Source: Rheum nobile | Taxonomy: Eukaryota > Streptophyta > Magnoliopsida > Caryophyllales > Polygonaceae | Reading direction: 5' to 3' | Assembly: GCA_027886185.1 (NCBI GenBank) | Contig: WOAB01000837.1 | Coordinates: 434,001-498,000 of the forward strand | DNA length: 64,000 nucleotides | Part shown: positions 1-10,741 of the stretch, piece by piece | Position numbering within the stretch: position 1 is the first letter of the stretch | Layout of the letters: each line of letters starts with the position of its first letter | The notes under the pieces: model-generated | What the model saw: only the letters and a program-made list of their open reading frames with translations | Databases searched by the model: none | What the model was told of the DNA's origin: nothing | Program-made: the position numbers and the translations under genes

Positions 1-1928
1 ATTTGAAAGGAGATATGAACTAATATATAAGAGTATAATTTTTATTTTCAAAATAACTTTTAAACATAGATGAAGTACATTGTAAGTAAATACAAAATAA
101 ATTTGATATGATTTTACTGTATAATTCTTTTCTTAACTACCTCAATTTATATTCTATTTTATGACTAAAAATATAGATTGTTATTATAAATATGTTTGTA
201 ACTTTGCATTAAAAAACTTAATGAATTTATTAATTTGTTTATACTATTCCATAAATTGGGCTCAATTTCAAAATAATATTAAAGTTGTTTCACTTCCTTA
301 TCTTATATCTTTAAAATTGACTTATTGGTGTATTACATTTGCTTCAAATGAAATTAATTATACTTTTTTTTTTATGTTTTTGAATAGTATTTTACTTCAT
401 GTCTATTATAGCTCATATTTTCTTATTAATTCAAAATATATATTTATGATTATGACAGTTAATTCAATCCACGAATAATATTATTTATTTTTAAATTTTA
501 AGTTGAGTTGAACTTTTGAAGATATTAAATTAATTTCAAAATTTGATAGATAAGTTAACAATTAAAAATTAATTGAGATATCTTAAATTTAATTGTGTAT
601 GATAACAACTCCATAAATTTGTTAGCACAAAAATTCTAGAGAAGTAAAATTATAAGATGATGTTAGGAAGATCTCGTAGGATTTGATGAGGTCAATAAAT
701 TAAGATTTTGAAACTTATTAGTTTAAACTAATACATAGACATTTATGAAGGATTTTGTATCAGTAATGGTAAAATAAGTAAAAAAAAAAGTAAATTTTGT
801 TAAGTGTATCAAAATAATTCATATTAATAATTTGCGGTTAAGAAATAACATAATCATAATAAATTATTAAAATTATCTTAGGTGTCAGTGTCACCGTTCT
901 TGTAAAAAAAAACGTCTATTTTTATATTGACTATGAATACTAGACCATGATATCAAGTTAAAACAATTATATATTATTATCTTCATGGTAGAAAATAAAT
1001 GTGAAATTTAATATACAAACAAATATAAGGTTTAGATTAGTTCATACGTGTTTTTAAAAGAAATAAGCTAATTTATTTTAAAGAATAAAGTCAATTTGAT
1101 GAGATTTGGTTAAGATTTTATAGAATTTTAGAGTTTAAATTTGATTAATTTAAAAAATAAAATAAAATAAATAAAGAGGATAATAAAAAAATGGAAAAAT
1201 AAAAAAAATCAAACTTCAACAACCTAAGCCTAAAAACGCTCTAGTAACTCAAAAAGAGTAAGATTTAATATATAGTTATAGATAGATGCTATGGTTCTTG
1301 AGCTGTAACATATTATTGAAAGAATTTTACATACATTCTTTCACTAAACATAAAAGATATTATTGATTAGTCGAAAACAAATCTAATAATAATAAAAAAA
1401 ATACAAAATTAGATAACTAATCTTGTATATTTTCAATTTTGACTTTTTTAACAATTTCATGTAACCCATAAAACGTTTTTAGCAAATTTTCATATGCTCA
1501 TACTTGAAACTATATTAATTATCATATGATCATGAACAATCATTGAATGATTAAATTATAATTTAAAAATCTATGATTTTGGCTCAATGTTAATATTAGA
1601 GATTTGTTACGAATATTATTGATCAGTTCCACAAAAATAGTATATGATTATTTGGTTCGATTTGTTAGTGTTTTTTAATATATATTGGAATGTGAAAAAC
1701 ATGATCAAACTTAATATTTTGTTACTCTCATAACTAAAAGTTAATTTAAAAAAAAATCAAATCAAATATTGAAGAACTAAAATTTTAATTAATTTCTTTT
1801 TATAAAGAACATAATAATTTATATTAAAAGAATGGTGTTTTAACTGATTTGTAGCAATATTAATTTTTTAACAAATTAGATATTTAAAATATGTAATATG
1901 TTTACATGATTATAAATATATATATATA
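1..1928. other. AT-rich intergenic DNA
   Basis: Strongly AT-rich sequence with many A and T runs. The only long open frame (161-478, plus) encodes a low-complexity, Phe/Tyr/Ile-rich peptide of the kind expected by chance in AT-rich DNA. I see no gene, LTR boundary, RNA gene or clear repeat here. Confidence 0.6.
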
Positions 1929-2067
1929 GAGTCAGGCTCTGGTGAAACGGATGCTTACGGTGAAACGTGAGGAGAAATGAGAGCCAATCATTTTGGGACA
2001 ATGGAAGGCTATGGTGGAACATCCATCATAGCAAACATACACCCTCTCACACACAATCACACCCCAT

Positions 2068-2138
2068 GGTCAACATCTGACCATTGACCGGTCAATGGTC
2101 AGCGTTGACCAGTCAACGGTCAACGTTGACCGGTCAAA
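2068..2138. repeat. Left W-box palindrome cluster
   Basis: Dense TTGACC/GGTCAA units in alternating orientation, including TTGACCGGTCAA palindromes. TTGAC[CT] is the core W-box bound by plant WRKY factors. Any regulatory effect here is inference. Confidence 0.6.
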
Positions 2139-2189
2139 CTGATTTTTGTCCGGATTTTTAAAATTTTTTTTTTAAAATAATTTTTTTTT

Positions 2190-3110
2190 CTACACGTTTT
2201 TATCATAAAATTGTAATTAAAAAAGTTGAACAATTCCTTATTAAACTTGAACAATTATATATTAAAATTTGAACAAAGTTTTTTGAACAATATATAAAGT
2301 TGAACAATTGTACAAACAAGTTGAACAATTGTATCTTAAAGTTGAACAATTTCATTTTTATGGTTAGACGACTGTTTCACTAAGCAATTTTTATTTTTTA
2401 TTTTTTTGGGCAAGTTTTTTCCTTCATTTTTTTTATTGTTTTTATACACGTTTTTATCATAAAATTTTAATTACAAAAGTTGAACAATTTCTTATTAAAT
2501 TTGAACAATTGTATGTTAAAAGTTGAACAATATATTTTGAATAATATATAAATTTTAACAATTATACCAAAGTTGAACAATTGTATCTTAAAGTTGAAAT
2601 TTTTTATTTTTATGGTTAGACGACTGTTTCAGTAAGCAGATTTTATTTTTATTTTTTTTTGGCAAATTTTTTTCTTCCTTTTTTTTGCCTTGTTTTTCTA
2701 CACATTTTTATCATAAAATTATAATAAAAAAATTTGAACAATTCTTTAATAAATTTGAACAATTGTATGTTAAAAGTTGAACAATGTTTTTTGAACAATA
2801 TATAAAGTTGAACAATTGTACGAACAAAGTTGAACAATTGTATCTTAAAGTTGAACAATATTTTTTGGGCAAGTTTTTTTCTTCTTTTTTTTATTGTTTT
2901 TCTACACGTTTTTATCATAAAATTTTAATTAAAAAATTGAACATTTTCTTATTAAATTTGAACAATTGTATGTTGAAAGTTGAACAATATTATTTGAACA
3001 ATATATAAAGTTTAACAATTATACCAAGAAAATTTAACAATTATATCTTAATGTTGAACAATTGTATCATACAAGTTGAACAACTTTTTTAACAATATAT
3101 AAAGTTAAAC
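2190..3110 (+). repeat. Tandem array of about 200-250 bp units rich in GTTGAACAATT
   Basis: A block beginning ACACGTTTTTATCATAAAAT recurs near 2192, 2446, 2697 and 2902, giving periods of roughly 254, 251 and 205 bp. Each block is followed by several GTTGAACAATTGTAT-type subunits. The small ORFs seen on both strands here are by-products of the repeat. Confidence 0.65.
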
Positions 3111-3665
3111 AACTGAACCAGAAAAGTTGAACAATTTAAATTGCATGAAAATTCAAACTTATAACAAAAGACAGATTAGACAATACTTCATTAATATTTT
3201 AACAATTGTCAAATAAACTTGAAGTTTTGTTTATAATGTAATATAAACATAAAACAACTAAAAAATGTTCAAAACATAAACCCTAAATTATAAATGTGTA
3301 GGAAAATAAAAAACGGCAAAAACGGCCATGTACAACTAAAAAACTTATAAAAAATAAAATTGTTCAACATTAAGAGACAATTATTCAAATTTATATACAT
3401 AGCGAACACAGTTGTCGAACTATAAAAAAAAATTGTTCAACTTTAAGATACAATAGTTCAACTTTTCATGTACAATTATTCAACTTTAATATTGTTCGAA
3501 TTTTAATTGTGCAACTTTAAACATACAATTGTTCAACTTTAAGAACAAATTGTTCAATTCTTTTCATACAAATTTTATAACGAAAACGTGTATAAAAAAA
3601 TAATTTTTTTTAAAGAAAAAAATTAAATTTTTTTAAGAAAAAAAATATTAAAAAAAAAAAAAAAC

Positions 3666-3736
3666 TGGTCTTTGACCGGTCAACGCTGACCGTTGACCGG
3701 TCAACGCTGACCGGTCAACGCTGACCATTGACCGGG
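3666..3736. repeat. Right W-box palindrome cluster
   Basis: Mirror of the left cluster: repeated GACCGTTGACCGGTCAACGC-type units containing the 14-bp palindrome GTTGACCGGTCAAC. It forms the inner part of the right arm of the foldback element. Confidence 0.6.
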
Positions 3737-3834
3737 ATTGAGTGTGGTAGGGTGTATGGTAATATTAAAATGAATTGTCTAAAATACTCCTCACGTTTCA
3801 GCCTAAGGGTGCTCCTCACATGAAGCTCTCCCTA

Positions 3835-4229
3835 TATATATATATTTGTTATACTATAATTTTTTTAATAAAAATGATAAATTTATAAGTTTGAACTATA
3901 AAGTTAAATAAGTGTTAACCATAATTTTGAAGACAAAATTTGGGAAAAAAATGTACATATATATGTAGTATGTAACATTTGCATCCAAATCAAAAGATTT
4001 TTATATGATAATTAATAATTACGTTAAATTAAAAATTTTGTTTTGTTGAGATTTGTTTTGTTAAGATTTGATATGGTTGTTTTAATATTAATATAAATAA
4101 ATTAAAATATATTATTAATAAACAAAGTGAATTAACCACAAATTGATATTTAAAATTTGTGGGGTCGGAATGAATATGATGACTCTAAATTTCTTTGATT
4201 TAATATATATATATAGATTTTTGGGTCCA
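3835..4229. other. AT-rich spacer
   Basis: No gene or element boundary seen. AT-rich with TATATA runs at both edges. Confidence 0.5.
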
Positions 4230-4960
4230 TATAACCTAATGGGCCGCTGCCGTAATTTTAGGAGTTAGCGTGCATCGCCAGCATGAAAATTGGGCCTTGG
4301 GCCGCTTGTTTCCACTTCGCTGGTGGTTTCGTAGTGATTTGAAGGGGACGAAATCATAAAGGGGAGGAGAGAGAGATTAGCTGGGGAGTTTGGACTTTAT
4401 TACGTAGCATTAGTTTAGGTTTAGTTAAGTTCTCCTTTTGGTTTTATATTTTGTTTTAGCTACTGCCGTACGTACACTTGATTTTCAAGAAGGGATTTTT
4501 ATGCTTTAGCAATTTGAAGATTCGATATTATTGTTCTAGTCTTTGTCAACTTGAATTATTTTTACATTAAGACTAAGTTTTCTATCTCTCGTATTTATTG
4601 AATAATTCATATATGTTATTGGCTAGTTTAAATCTGTTTAATATGTCTTCAATTATGCTTGGCTAAATTCCTAGTTAAAGGTTGGAGTGATCCCGACGAT
4701 GTGTATATAATTAGAATTATTTCTTTGCCTGAGTTGAAATAATATTTGATTCATTCCTAGATGTTTTATGTCATAGTAGCTTATGTGAAATGGATCCTAT
4801 TAAGGTTTGAGACTGAAATGTGATAACTTTAATAGGTAGTCAAGTAGAGTTTGAGACTGAGAGGTGATAACTTCTACTAGAATCCTAGGAATTGAACCTG
4901 AGTGTTATTTGTACGACAGCAACTTAATTACTCTTGAAGATTAATAGGCTATCATAGATG
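4230..4960 (+). mobile_element. LTR-like remnant, Athila/Tat-type style, cut by element A
   Basis: Composition shifts from AT-rich spacer to a mixed sequence. Phrases such as a stretch reading GGCTAAATTCCTAGTTAAAG and a following TGGAGTGATCCCGACG resemble the downstream half of Athila/Tat-type LTRs, as I remember them. Two imperfect copies of a GTTTGAGACTGA..GGTGATAACTT unit lie near 4806 and 4850. The sequence stops abruptly at the start of the A LTR at 4961. No ORF is present. The assignment rests on style only and could be wrong. Confidence 0.3.
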
Positions 4961-5168
4961 TGTAATACCCCTCAATTTCAGTAAGGGTATTTGGGTATTC
5001 GGAATTTCTATAATTTCTATAATCTATGTAATAATCCTTTTGAATGTTATAATATACGTTTGGGTATTTTTGGGTCTAAGAATATTTTTTTTTAAAGGAT
5101 TAAAAATACATTCTAGCAAAAGACCCCGAATAAAACCACGACCAGAGGTCACAGACGCGTTCACGGCA

Positions 5169-5186
5169 TTTCCGCGATCGCGGAAA
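5169..5186. repeat. 18-bp perfect GC-rich palindrome
   Basis: TTTCCGCGATCGCGGAAA is a perfect palindrome. A second cluster of related units lies at 5551-5660, and degenerate copies are in the 3' LTR at 17349-17390 and 17752-17860. Confidence 0.8.
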
Positions 5187-5311
5187 AGGTTGTTCATCGT
5201 CTTCATGTCCTTCGCGCGTTTCGCCGATTCGATTTTCCCACGAGTTTGTAACGCCGCCGTTGAGGGAGCTTGAACCGATTCGTCTGGCCGGCGTTATACT
5301 CCTTCCCACCC

Positions 5312-5319
5312 TATAAAAG
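5312..5319 (+). promoter_or_regulatory. TATA box of the A 5' LTR
   Basis: TATAAAAG in a GC-richer context, the only good TATA motif before the pyrimidine-rich leader of the LTR. The same motif lies at 17512-17519 in the 3' LTR. Transcription would be expected to start about 30 bp downstream. Confidence 0.6.
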
Positions 5320-7149
5320 GAGGTCGAGGCCTCGGAGAATATCCATCCACAGCCAAGATCAACTCTCTTCCTCTCGTTTTCTTCGTCGCCGGAGTTTTGC
5401 CCTCGCCGGAGTTGTTCGCCGGAGCTTCTGGTGGTTGCCGTGGTGCCTTGAAAGCTTGGAGTGGTAGTAAGCCTCGTTCAAAGCCAAGGAGGTTGTCTTT
5501 GAGTTGTCGGTGAGCTTTGAATCGATTTAGAGTCGCGTCGGAAGGAGGGATCCGCGATCGCGGGTATGAACTCCGCGACCGCGGAAGCTGCCCAGAATTC
5601 CGTGATCGCAAAAGTCAAAACCGCGACCGCGGCTTGCCCTGGCAAGCGCGATCGTGGCTTGGACAGCCACGGTCACGACTCTGGCTTTCGTTCCTTTCGA
5701 TTCTTATCATTTTCGTTCATTTCGTTTCATCCGTATTGTGTCTAACCTAGGGTTTCGTCGTTGTTTTATCATTGTCGTAGGAATCCGTAATCCGATCCCA
5801 GTTTCCAGATCCCGAAACCCGTTATCGTCAAGTCAGCTAGATTAAGGCAAGTGGTGATTCGCTCTTGCTTATCATTCCATATTTCCGTTAGTTATCAATT
5901 ATTTTTTATTGTTAATTAAATTGGAATGAAGTATTGTTTTCGTTTGGGAACAGATTTTATAAAATGATGTGAATAAAATGTGACACTTTAATAGGTTGTA
6001 TATATTGCTAGAAACAACGCTATTATACTTGTTAATTACCGTGATGGTATTGTTGTGGATTGTTGTGTGATTTTAACTGTGTAGTTAGAACGAGTATTCG
6101 TAGGAACCCTATGTACCTTGCGAGGTCTAGTCGTTTCTTTATAACTGGTATTAGGAGGATTTTTGCCCTAATACTATCTGGTCACGACTATACCCTTACT
6201 CAGGGTAGGTGCACACAGTTGGTGCCGACAATCGGGATTACTTCCCCAGATATCTCTCGTGATGAGATGATATACCTTAAAAGCTTTAACGTAATTGTGC
6301 GTTTTGTAATTAAATAAGATAAGTGCGGTTATGCACATAATTAATGAACCTTCGGGCGAGAAGTACAACTTGGAACCCGCCCGGACTTCGGTTAGAGTAA
6401 GTCTTCTTTCCAATCTGGATTCGCATTGCGCGGTGAGGTTGGTCGTGGACCCAAATGATCAAGTCGTTTTAAACGCTTGTGTGAAACTATAACGTTCCCA
6501 AACACTTGTCATACTTTCCGAAAGACTCACTCTCTTGGAGTCTTCTCTTCATATGTTTCCCATAAGACTCAATCTTTTGGAGTCTTCTCTTGTTTATACC
6601 TCTTCTTATGTTTCCGTAGAAGTGTTGAGGTTCATTGTCGTCCTCGGTTATTATTATAGAAGCGACAGGTGTAACCTAAGACGACTACTTAGAACCTTTT
6701 CTATTTTACCCTTGCATAGTCTTTCATTAGACTAACCAACCGGTTTATTTTCTTTGCATGGTTGGCTGGTGTCATCCGTCTCATACGGCACATCAGGTAA
6801 ACGTCCCTTTCCATGAAGGCCAGATTACGATGATGAGGGCAGATGATGTTTTTAAGAGTTTTCCAAGGTTGAAGATCCTAGGCGTGAGATCGCTCAGATC
6901 AAGACCCTTCGTGAATTTTATTTATTTAAAAGACTTCCGCTGTATTGAAACAATTCTGTATTTGGTTGTATCTGGTGTTAACAGTTCTAAAACGTGAATT
7001 TGATTTAAATAATATTTATGATATTTAATAAAGTTTTGTGTTATATTATGGTTGTAATAAAATGGTTAAGCCTTGGGTGACCCCAGATGTGTAATCTGAT
7101 GTCACTGGCGGTAATACTTTTAAATGAATATTTGGGGGTGTTACAGATT

Positions 7150-7161
7150 TGGTATCAGAGT
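7150..7161 (+). other. Primer binding site of A (initiator tRNA-Met type)
   Basis: TGGTATCAGAGT starts four bases after the LTR end. TGGTATCAGAGC is the usual plant PBS, complementary to the 3' end of initiator tRNA-Met. The last base here differs. Confidence 0.85.
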
Positions 7162-7392
7162 CGAAAGTTTTTAAAACGGGTTTGGGTTTCAAATCGTTGT
7201 TCAAAAACAAAAAAATTTATGAACTGTGTTTTACTTGTGTTAAGAAAATTGTGTTGGTTAAATCCAAGAGTTGAAAATTTTGAACGAAATCATACTTTAG
7301 TAAAATATGATATTTTAAAATCTCTGTCATTCAAGTCGTGCCTTCTTTCCAGTCTGATATAGTAAGTTCGCTTCTATATTTAGAAAGACTAA

Positions 7393-8598
7393 TCCTTTCT
7401 CGTCGCCACGCAGGATATAGGCGCATTCGTATCTCAACTCAGGAGTAGGAAGGAAGCCGAGGTGGTTCCGCCATCTCCAGTTAGACTTGAGTTTCTGGTT
7501 TCCCCTCGTCGCGTTGAGGTCGGGGAGCCAAGCTGTCCACCCGAGGTGGTGAAGACCGTACTCCCAGAGTCGGTAGTATTGGTGTCCGACGGGGCAAGGG
7601 TTCTCGAGGTTGAGCCCGAGGCAGACCCGAGGGAGGAGGAGGAGGAGGAGGAGGAGGAGGAGGAGGAGTATCATGGAGGGTACTACGACGATGACTTCGA
7701 GGTGGAGGAGGATCCCGAGGAGGATCCAGAGGAAGACCCGGAAGAAGAAGAAGATCCGGAGGAGGAGGACCATGAAGAGGACCTCGAGGAGTATGGCTAC
7801 TAGTCAGATGGCCTAGAGTACTTGCTTGAGGACAGTGAGGACCCGGGAATGTAGTTCATTTTTCCGAGTCCAGTATTGCCGCCTGATGAGGAATATACGA
7901 TGTTGTCCCCTGCCGCTTGGGAGGCACTTGGGATTTCGGGTATCAACAGGAGGAGGTATGGGCCGCTAGATGCACCAGTGGACCCGCAAGTTATCCCCAC
8001 ACCAAGAAGGCCGATGGTGAGCCCTGCTTCTCGGCATGTGCTTCATTAGAGCGAGATGGCTTCCTCCAAGGCTCGTCGCCAGGTGGAGGAGATGTGTGAG
8101 CGTGCTCATATGAGGGCAAGGCCTTGGGAGTCGATGGGTGCCCCGAGGGTGGTCCCGACCCAACAGGCCAGGCCGAGGCCCCCAGTGCTGGTTGAGCGTA
8201 TGAAGGAGTGGACGAACGCCTTGTACGATATGGAAGAGAGGACTTATGAGACAGAACTCGGTCTCTCTCGTATGCTAGGGGACGTCCGCGAGCTCCAGGA
8301 GAACATCCGGCAGGCCAAGCTTCTACTCAACCCTCAGTACGAGGTGAACAGGGCGGATTTCCATCCGGGATTCCTTGAAGAATTTTGCTACCCATCGGTA
8401 CCTGAGGAGGGGCCGAGTGTTCCTATGCCAGGTGAAGGACCAAGTGTACCGAGGCCTAGGGAGGAGCCGTGTGCTCTGGGTCCTAGTAGGTCGAGGAGTC
8501 CGACACCGGAACCCGAGGATGGCCCACTTCCGAAGAGAAGATGTCAGAGATCCAGTGGGTATAGGAAGCTCTTCATGGCACCTGGAAAGGATCAGTAG
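7393..8598 (+). pseudogene. Pre-gag acidic/coiled-coil ORF of element A, with three amber stops
   Basis: One reading frame runs between the primer site and gag, broken only by TAG at 7801, 7852 and 8047. The first part is strongly acidic: a run of about 13 Glu from a GAG/GAA microsatellite near 7630-7670, then repeated EEDPEEDPEE. The last part (8056-8598) has a helical, charged segment (near residues 50-95: ERMKEWTNALYDMEERTYET and on), Pro-rich PSVP repeats, and a basic PLPKRRC stretch that could be a nuclear signal. There is no ATG upstream in this frame after the stop at 7390, so the start is lost, mutated or supplied by splicing. I recognise no family. A standard Tekay-type element goes from PBS to gag without such an ORF, to my knowledge. 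It could be a captured host gene or a lineage-specific accessory ORF. Confidence 0.6.
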
Positions 8599-8834
8599 CT
8601 TATCTTAGTAATTTTCCGTCTCTAGTTGTTTTGCTTTGTTAGAGTTGTTACCTCCTAGCAATTTTGTCTTTTCGTTTTGGAGGCTTTTGTAAAATCTTAT
8701 CGAACTCAGTTTCAGTTCACTTCATCAGTAAAAGTTTATCAGTTTGATCTATTCCGAGTCAATTTTATGTGTTGTACATTTTAAAAGTGTGATTTTAACA
8801 TTGTGAAATACTTGAGAAATTGATCGGTAAACAG
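8599..8834 (+). other. Spacer between pre-gag ORF and gag
   Basis: T-rich non-coding sequence of about 235 bp, with no visible feature. It ends directly at the gag ATG. Confidence 0.5.
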
Positions 8835-9728
8835 ATGGTGAACACAAGAAACACTATTCGTGCTGGTGCTGGGCCAAGCAACAACCCCGGGCCGAATCTG
8901 AGGAATGTCGTGAATCAAGGGGATGCGAGCGAGTCGGTCTCTCACAACAATCCCGGGGGCGGTGGTCAAGTTCCGGCCAATCCTCAGGTGATGTTTGACG
9001 TCGCGGCTATAGAAGTTATTCGGGGGATCGTGATGCAAGCGGTCACCAATTAAAAGCGGCCAATTGCACCACATGCACAAGGTGTGCCAGTTCCTCAGGT
9101 TATCCCCGGATTCGAGGAGCCAGTTATTCATGTGCCTCAGGATGATGTCATCAGGAACAAGGGGAATTATGGTCGAGCGTTGAAGGCCATTAGTTCTATG
9201 AGGCCTGACAGCTATGATGGCAGGGGGGAACCAGTCAAAGTGGCGTATTGGTTCTCACACATGGAGAGGTTGTTCAAAAATGTCGAGTGCACTGAAGCTG
9301 AAAAAGTGCATATTGCTTCCCTTCAACTGAAGGAGATGGCTAGCGAATGGTGGGAAAACACTGGTCTAGTTGATCACCCTGGTTTGAACTGGGGAATGTT
9401 TAAGACAAAGATGACCGACCGTTTCTTTTCCCGTGCTATGATGGAGGAGAAACTTAAAGAGTTCCTGTATCCGAAGACGGATGGGTTGAAGGTGACTGAG
9501 CTTGAGGCCAAGTTTAATCACTTGTTGCAGTATGCTGGGCCGGAAGTGTCCAGTGAAGAGCAGAAGATCTGGCATTTCCAGAAGTGGATGAACCCAGACA
9601 TCAAGCCACTGATGGTGCGCCACGGATGCTCTACTCTGGAGCAATACGTGGATGCCGCCTATAAGTTGGCGGTGACACTGGAGGAGTCGGCGAAGAAGCG
9701 CAATCGCCAAAGACCGGCGCAGAGCCAG
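8835..9728 (+). pseudogene. gag of element A (N-terminal and capsid part), one nonsense codon, cut by element E
   Basis: Begins with MVNTRNT, the same start as the gag of element B at 60824, so ATG 8835 is chosen. A TAA at 9051 interrupts the frame (AAT-TAA-AAG, likely from CAA). After it the frame continues with the retrotransposon gag domain: SYDGRGEPVKVAYWFSHMER, then ASEWWENTGL and a conserved FNHLLQYAGPEVS. It would form the structural capsid of the cytoplasmic particle. The insertion of E after 9728 cuts it off. The zinc knuckles lie on the far side in a different frame, so an indel has also occurred. Confidence 0.85.
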
Positions 9729-10050
9729 TGATGCAATCCTACACGTCCAACATCGGGTCTACTACGCGCCCTGCAAGGCCGCGACCGTGGCGGCCCCCTT
9801 GGCCTCCCAACGCCTTTCTACTTATAGTATTTCTGTTATTTTGAGATGCTTTCTATTGTTATACATTACTATGTTTGTTTTGCCAAGTTTAGTATTTACT
9901 ATTTTGGGCGTGTGCTCCACTTATGTTAGTGGGCTAGCCCAATAAGCGTCTCGGCCCATCCCAGATGCCCTAGCTCTAATTAAAACCAACGTCTAAATTA
10001 ATGGTTAAATTGTCAAGTTGTCAAGTTGAGAGAAACTCCTTCTTTAACTG
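9729..10050 (+). repeat. Left LTR of E, rearranged
   Basis: Matches the right LTR from TGATGCAATCC to CTTCTTTAAC, with small indels. It then diverges into an inverted copy of its own sequence instead of the last ~150 bp seen in the right LTR. A normal LTR end and primer site are therefore missing. Confidence 0.8.
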
Positions 10051-10189
10051 AGAGCTAGGGCATCTGGGATGGGCCGAGACGCTTATTGGGATAGCCCACT
10101 AACATAAGTGGAGCACACGCCCAAAATAGTAAATACTAAACTTGGCAAAACAAACATAGTAATGTATAACAATAGAAAGCATCTCAAAA
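9839..10189. repeat. Near-perfect 139-bp inverted repeat (hairpin)
   Basis: 9839-9977 and 10051-10189 are reverse complements, with one mismatch that I can see, separated by 73 bp. The arms are LTR sequence of element E. Transcripts would fold into a long hairpin. Confidence 0.85.
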
Positions 10190-10741
10190 ACATACGTCGA
10201 TTTCTGCCCAGATTTCGTCAAAATAAATTCATCATTTCTGCAATTTTATTTCATAATCTTGTAGAAAATTTCTATACGAGTCCGTGCATATAAAATTCAT
10301 CCAAATCGGACCTCGTTTGACCCTTCAAAAGCCCCAAATACGCACCATTCGCCACCGCGAAACCCTAACCCGCCGCGCGCCCCCTAGTCGAGCCCTAATT
10401 CGGATTCTATCTCTTTCCCTTCCCAAAAGATTTGATTCCCATAAAATCTTATCTTTTACACACACAATAATAATAAAAAATCATATCTTATCTTTTCTCT
10501 TTCCTAAATTAACAAGAAGATAAGCTTGCTTTAATTATTTTCATATTTATCTTGCTTTTCTTTTCTTGTTACTTATTCCATATTATTACTTGCCATTTTT
10601 TTGGACCTTCCATTCGAGCCCCGCCCTCCTCACGAGCAGCCCATAATACGCCCACCCGAGTGTTGATTTTGAGTTGTTTTTGAGTCAAGGCTTGACTCGA
10701 CCCATTGGTTCCCCGCCTCGATGCTTTGACTTTCGTTCGTC

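Larger units (their letters stand above)
1929..3834. mobile_element. Foldback/TIR-type non-autonomous DNA element
   Basis: Flanked on both sides by TATATATA. The two ends are imperfect inverted repeats: about 45 bp at 1929-1975 pairs with 3790-3834, and both contain CTGAAACGTGAGGAG or GTGAAACGTGAGGAG. Inside the ends come W-box-rich palindrome clusters (2068-2138 and 3666-3736). Next come A/T-rich arms, where CTACACGTTTTTATCATAAA near 2191 recurs inverted near 3575-3590. In the middle is an array of GTTGAACAATT units whose orientation flips at about 3360. No transposase is encoded. The superfamily cannot be assigned from the sequence alone. The TA-rich target and missing ORF fit a MITE or foldback element. 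Confidence 0.6.
4961..7145 (+). repeat. 5' LTR of element A
   Basis: Starts TGTAATACCCC and ends GGGGGTGTTACA, 2185 bp. It matches 17141-18697 and 33297-33676, the two halves of the 3' LTR, with scattered substitutions (a few percent by eye). It carries a TATA box, GC-rich palindromes, and blocks shared with the LTRs of elements C, G and H. Confidence 0.9.

Noticed and set aside
161..478. 105-codon ORF in AT-rich DNA
   Set aside because: Low-complexity Phe/Tyr/Ile composition typical of random AT-rich sequence, with no motif and no context.
2649..3008. Overlapping ORFs on both strands in the GTTGAACAATT array
   Set aside because: They are translations of a tandem repeat. The repeats were also considered as CRISPR-like, but unit length and spacing are irregular and there are no unique spacers.
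5024..5845. Several ORFs in the A LTR on both strands
   Set aside because: They overlap each other in the LTR promoter/leader, recur in altered form in the 3' LTR and have no protein family resemblance.
7150..7161. tRNA-like signal at the primer sites
   Set aside because: Only the 18-base 3' complement is present; no cloverleaf can be formed, so these are PBSs and not tRNA genes.
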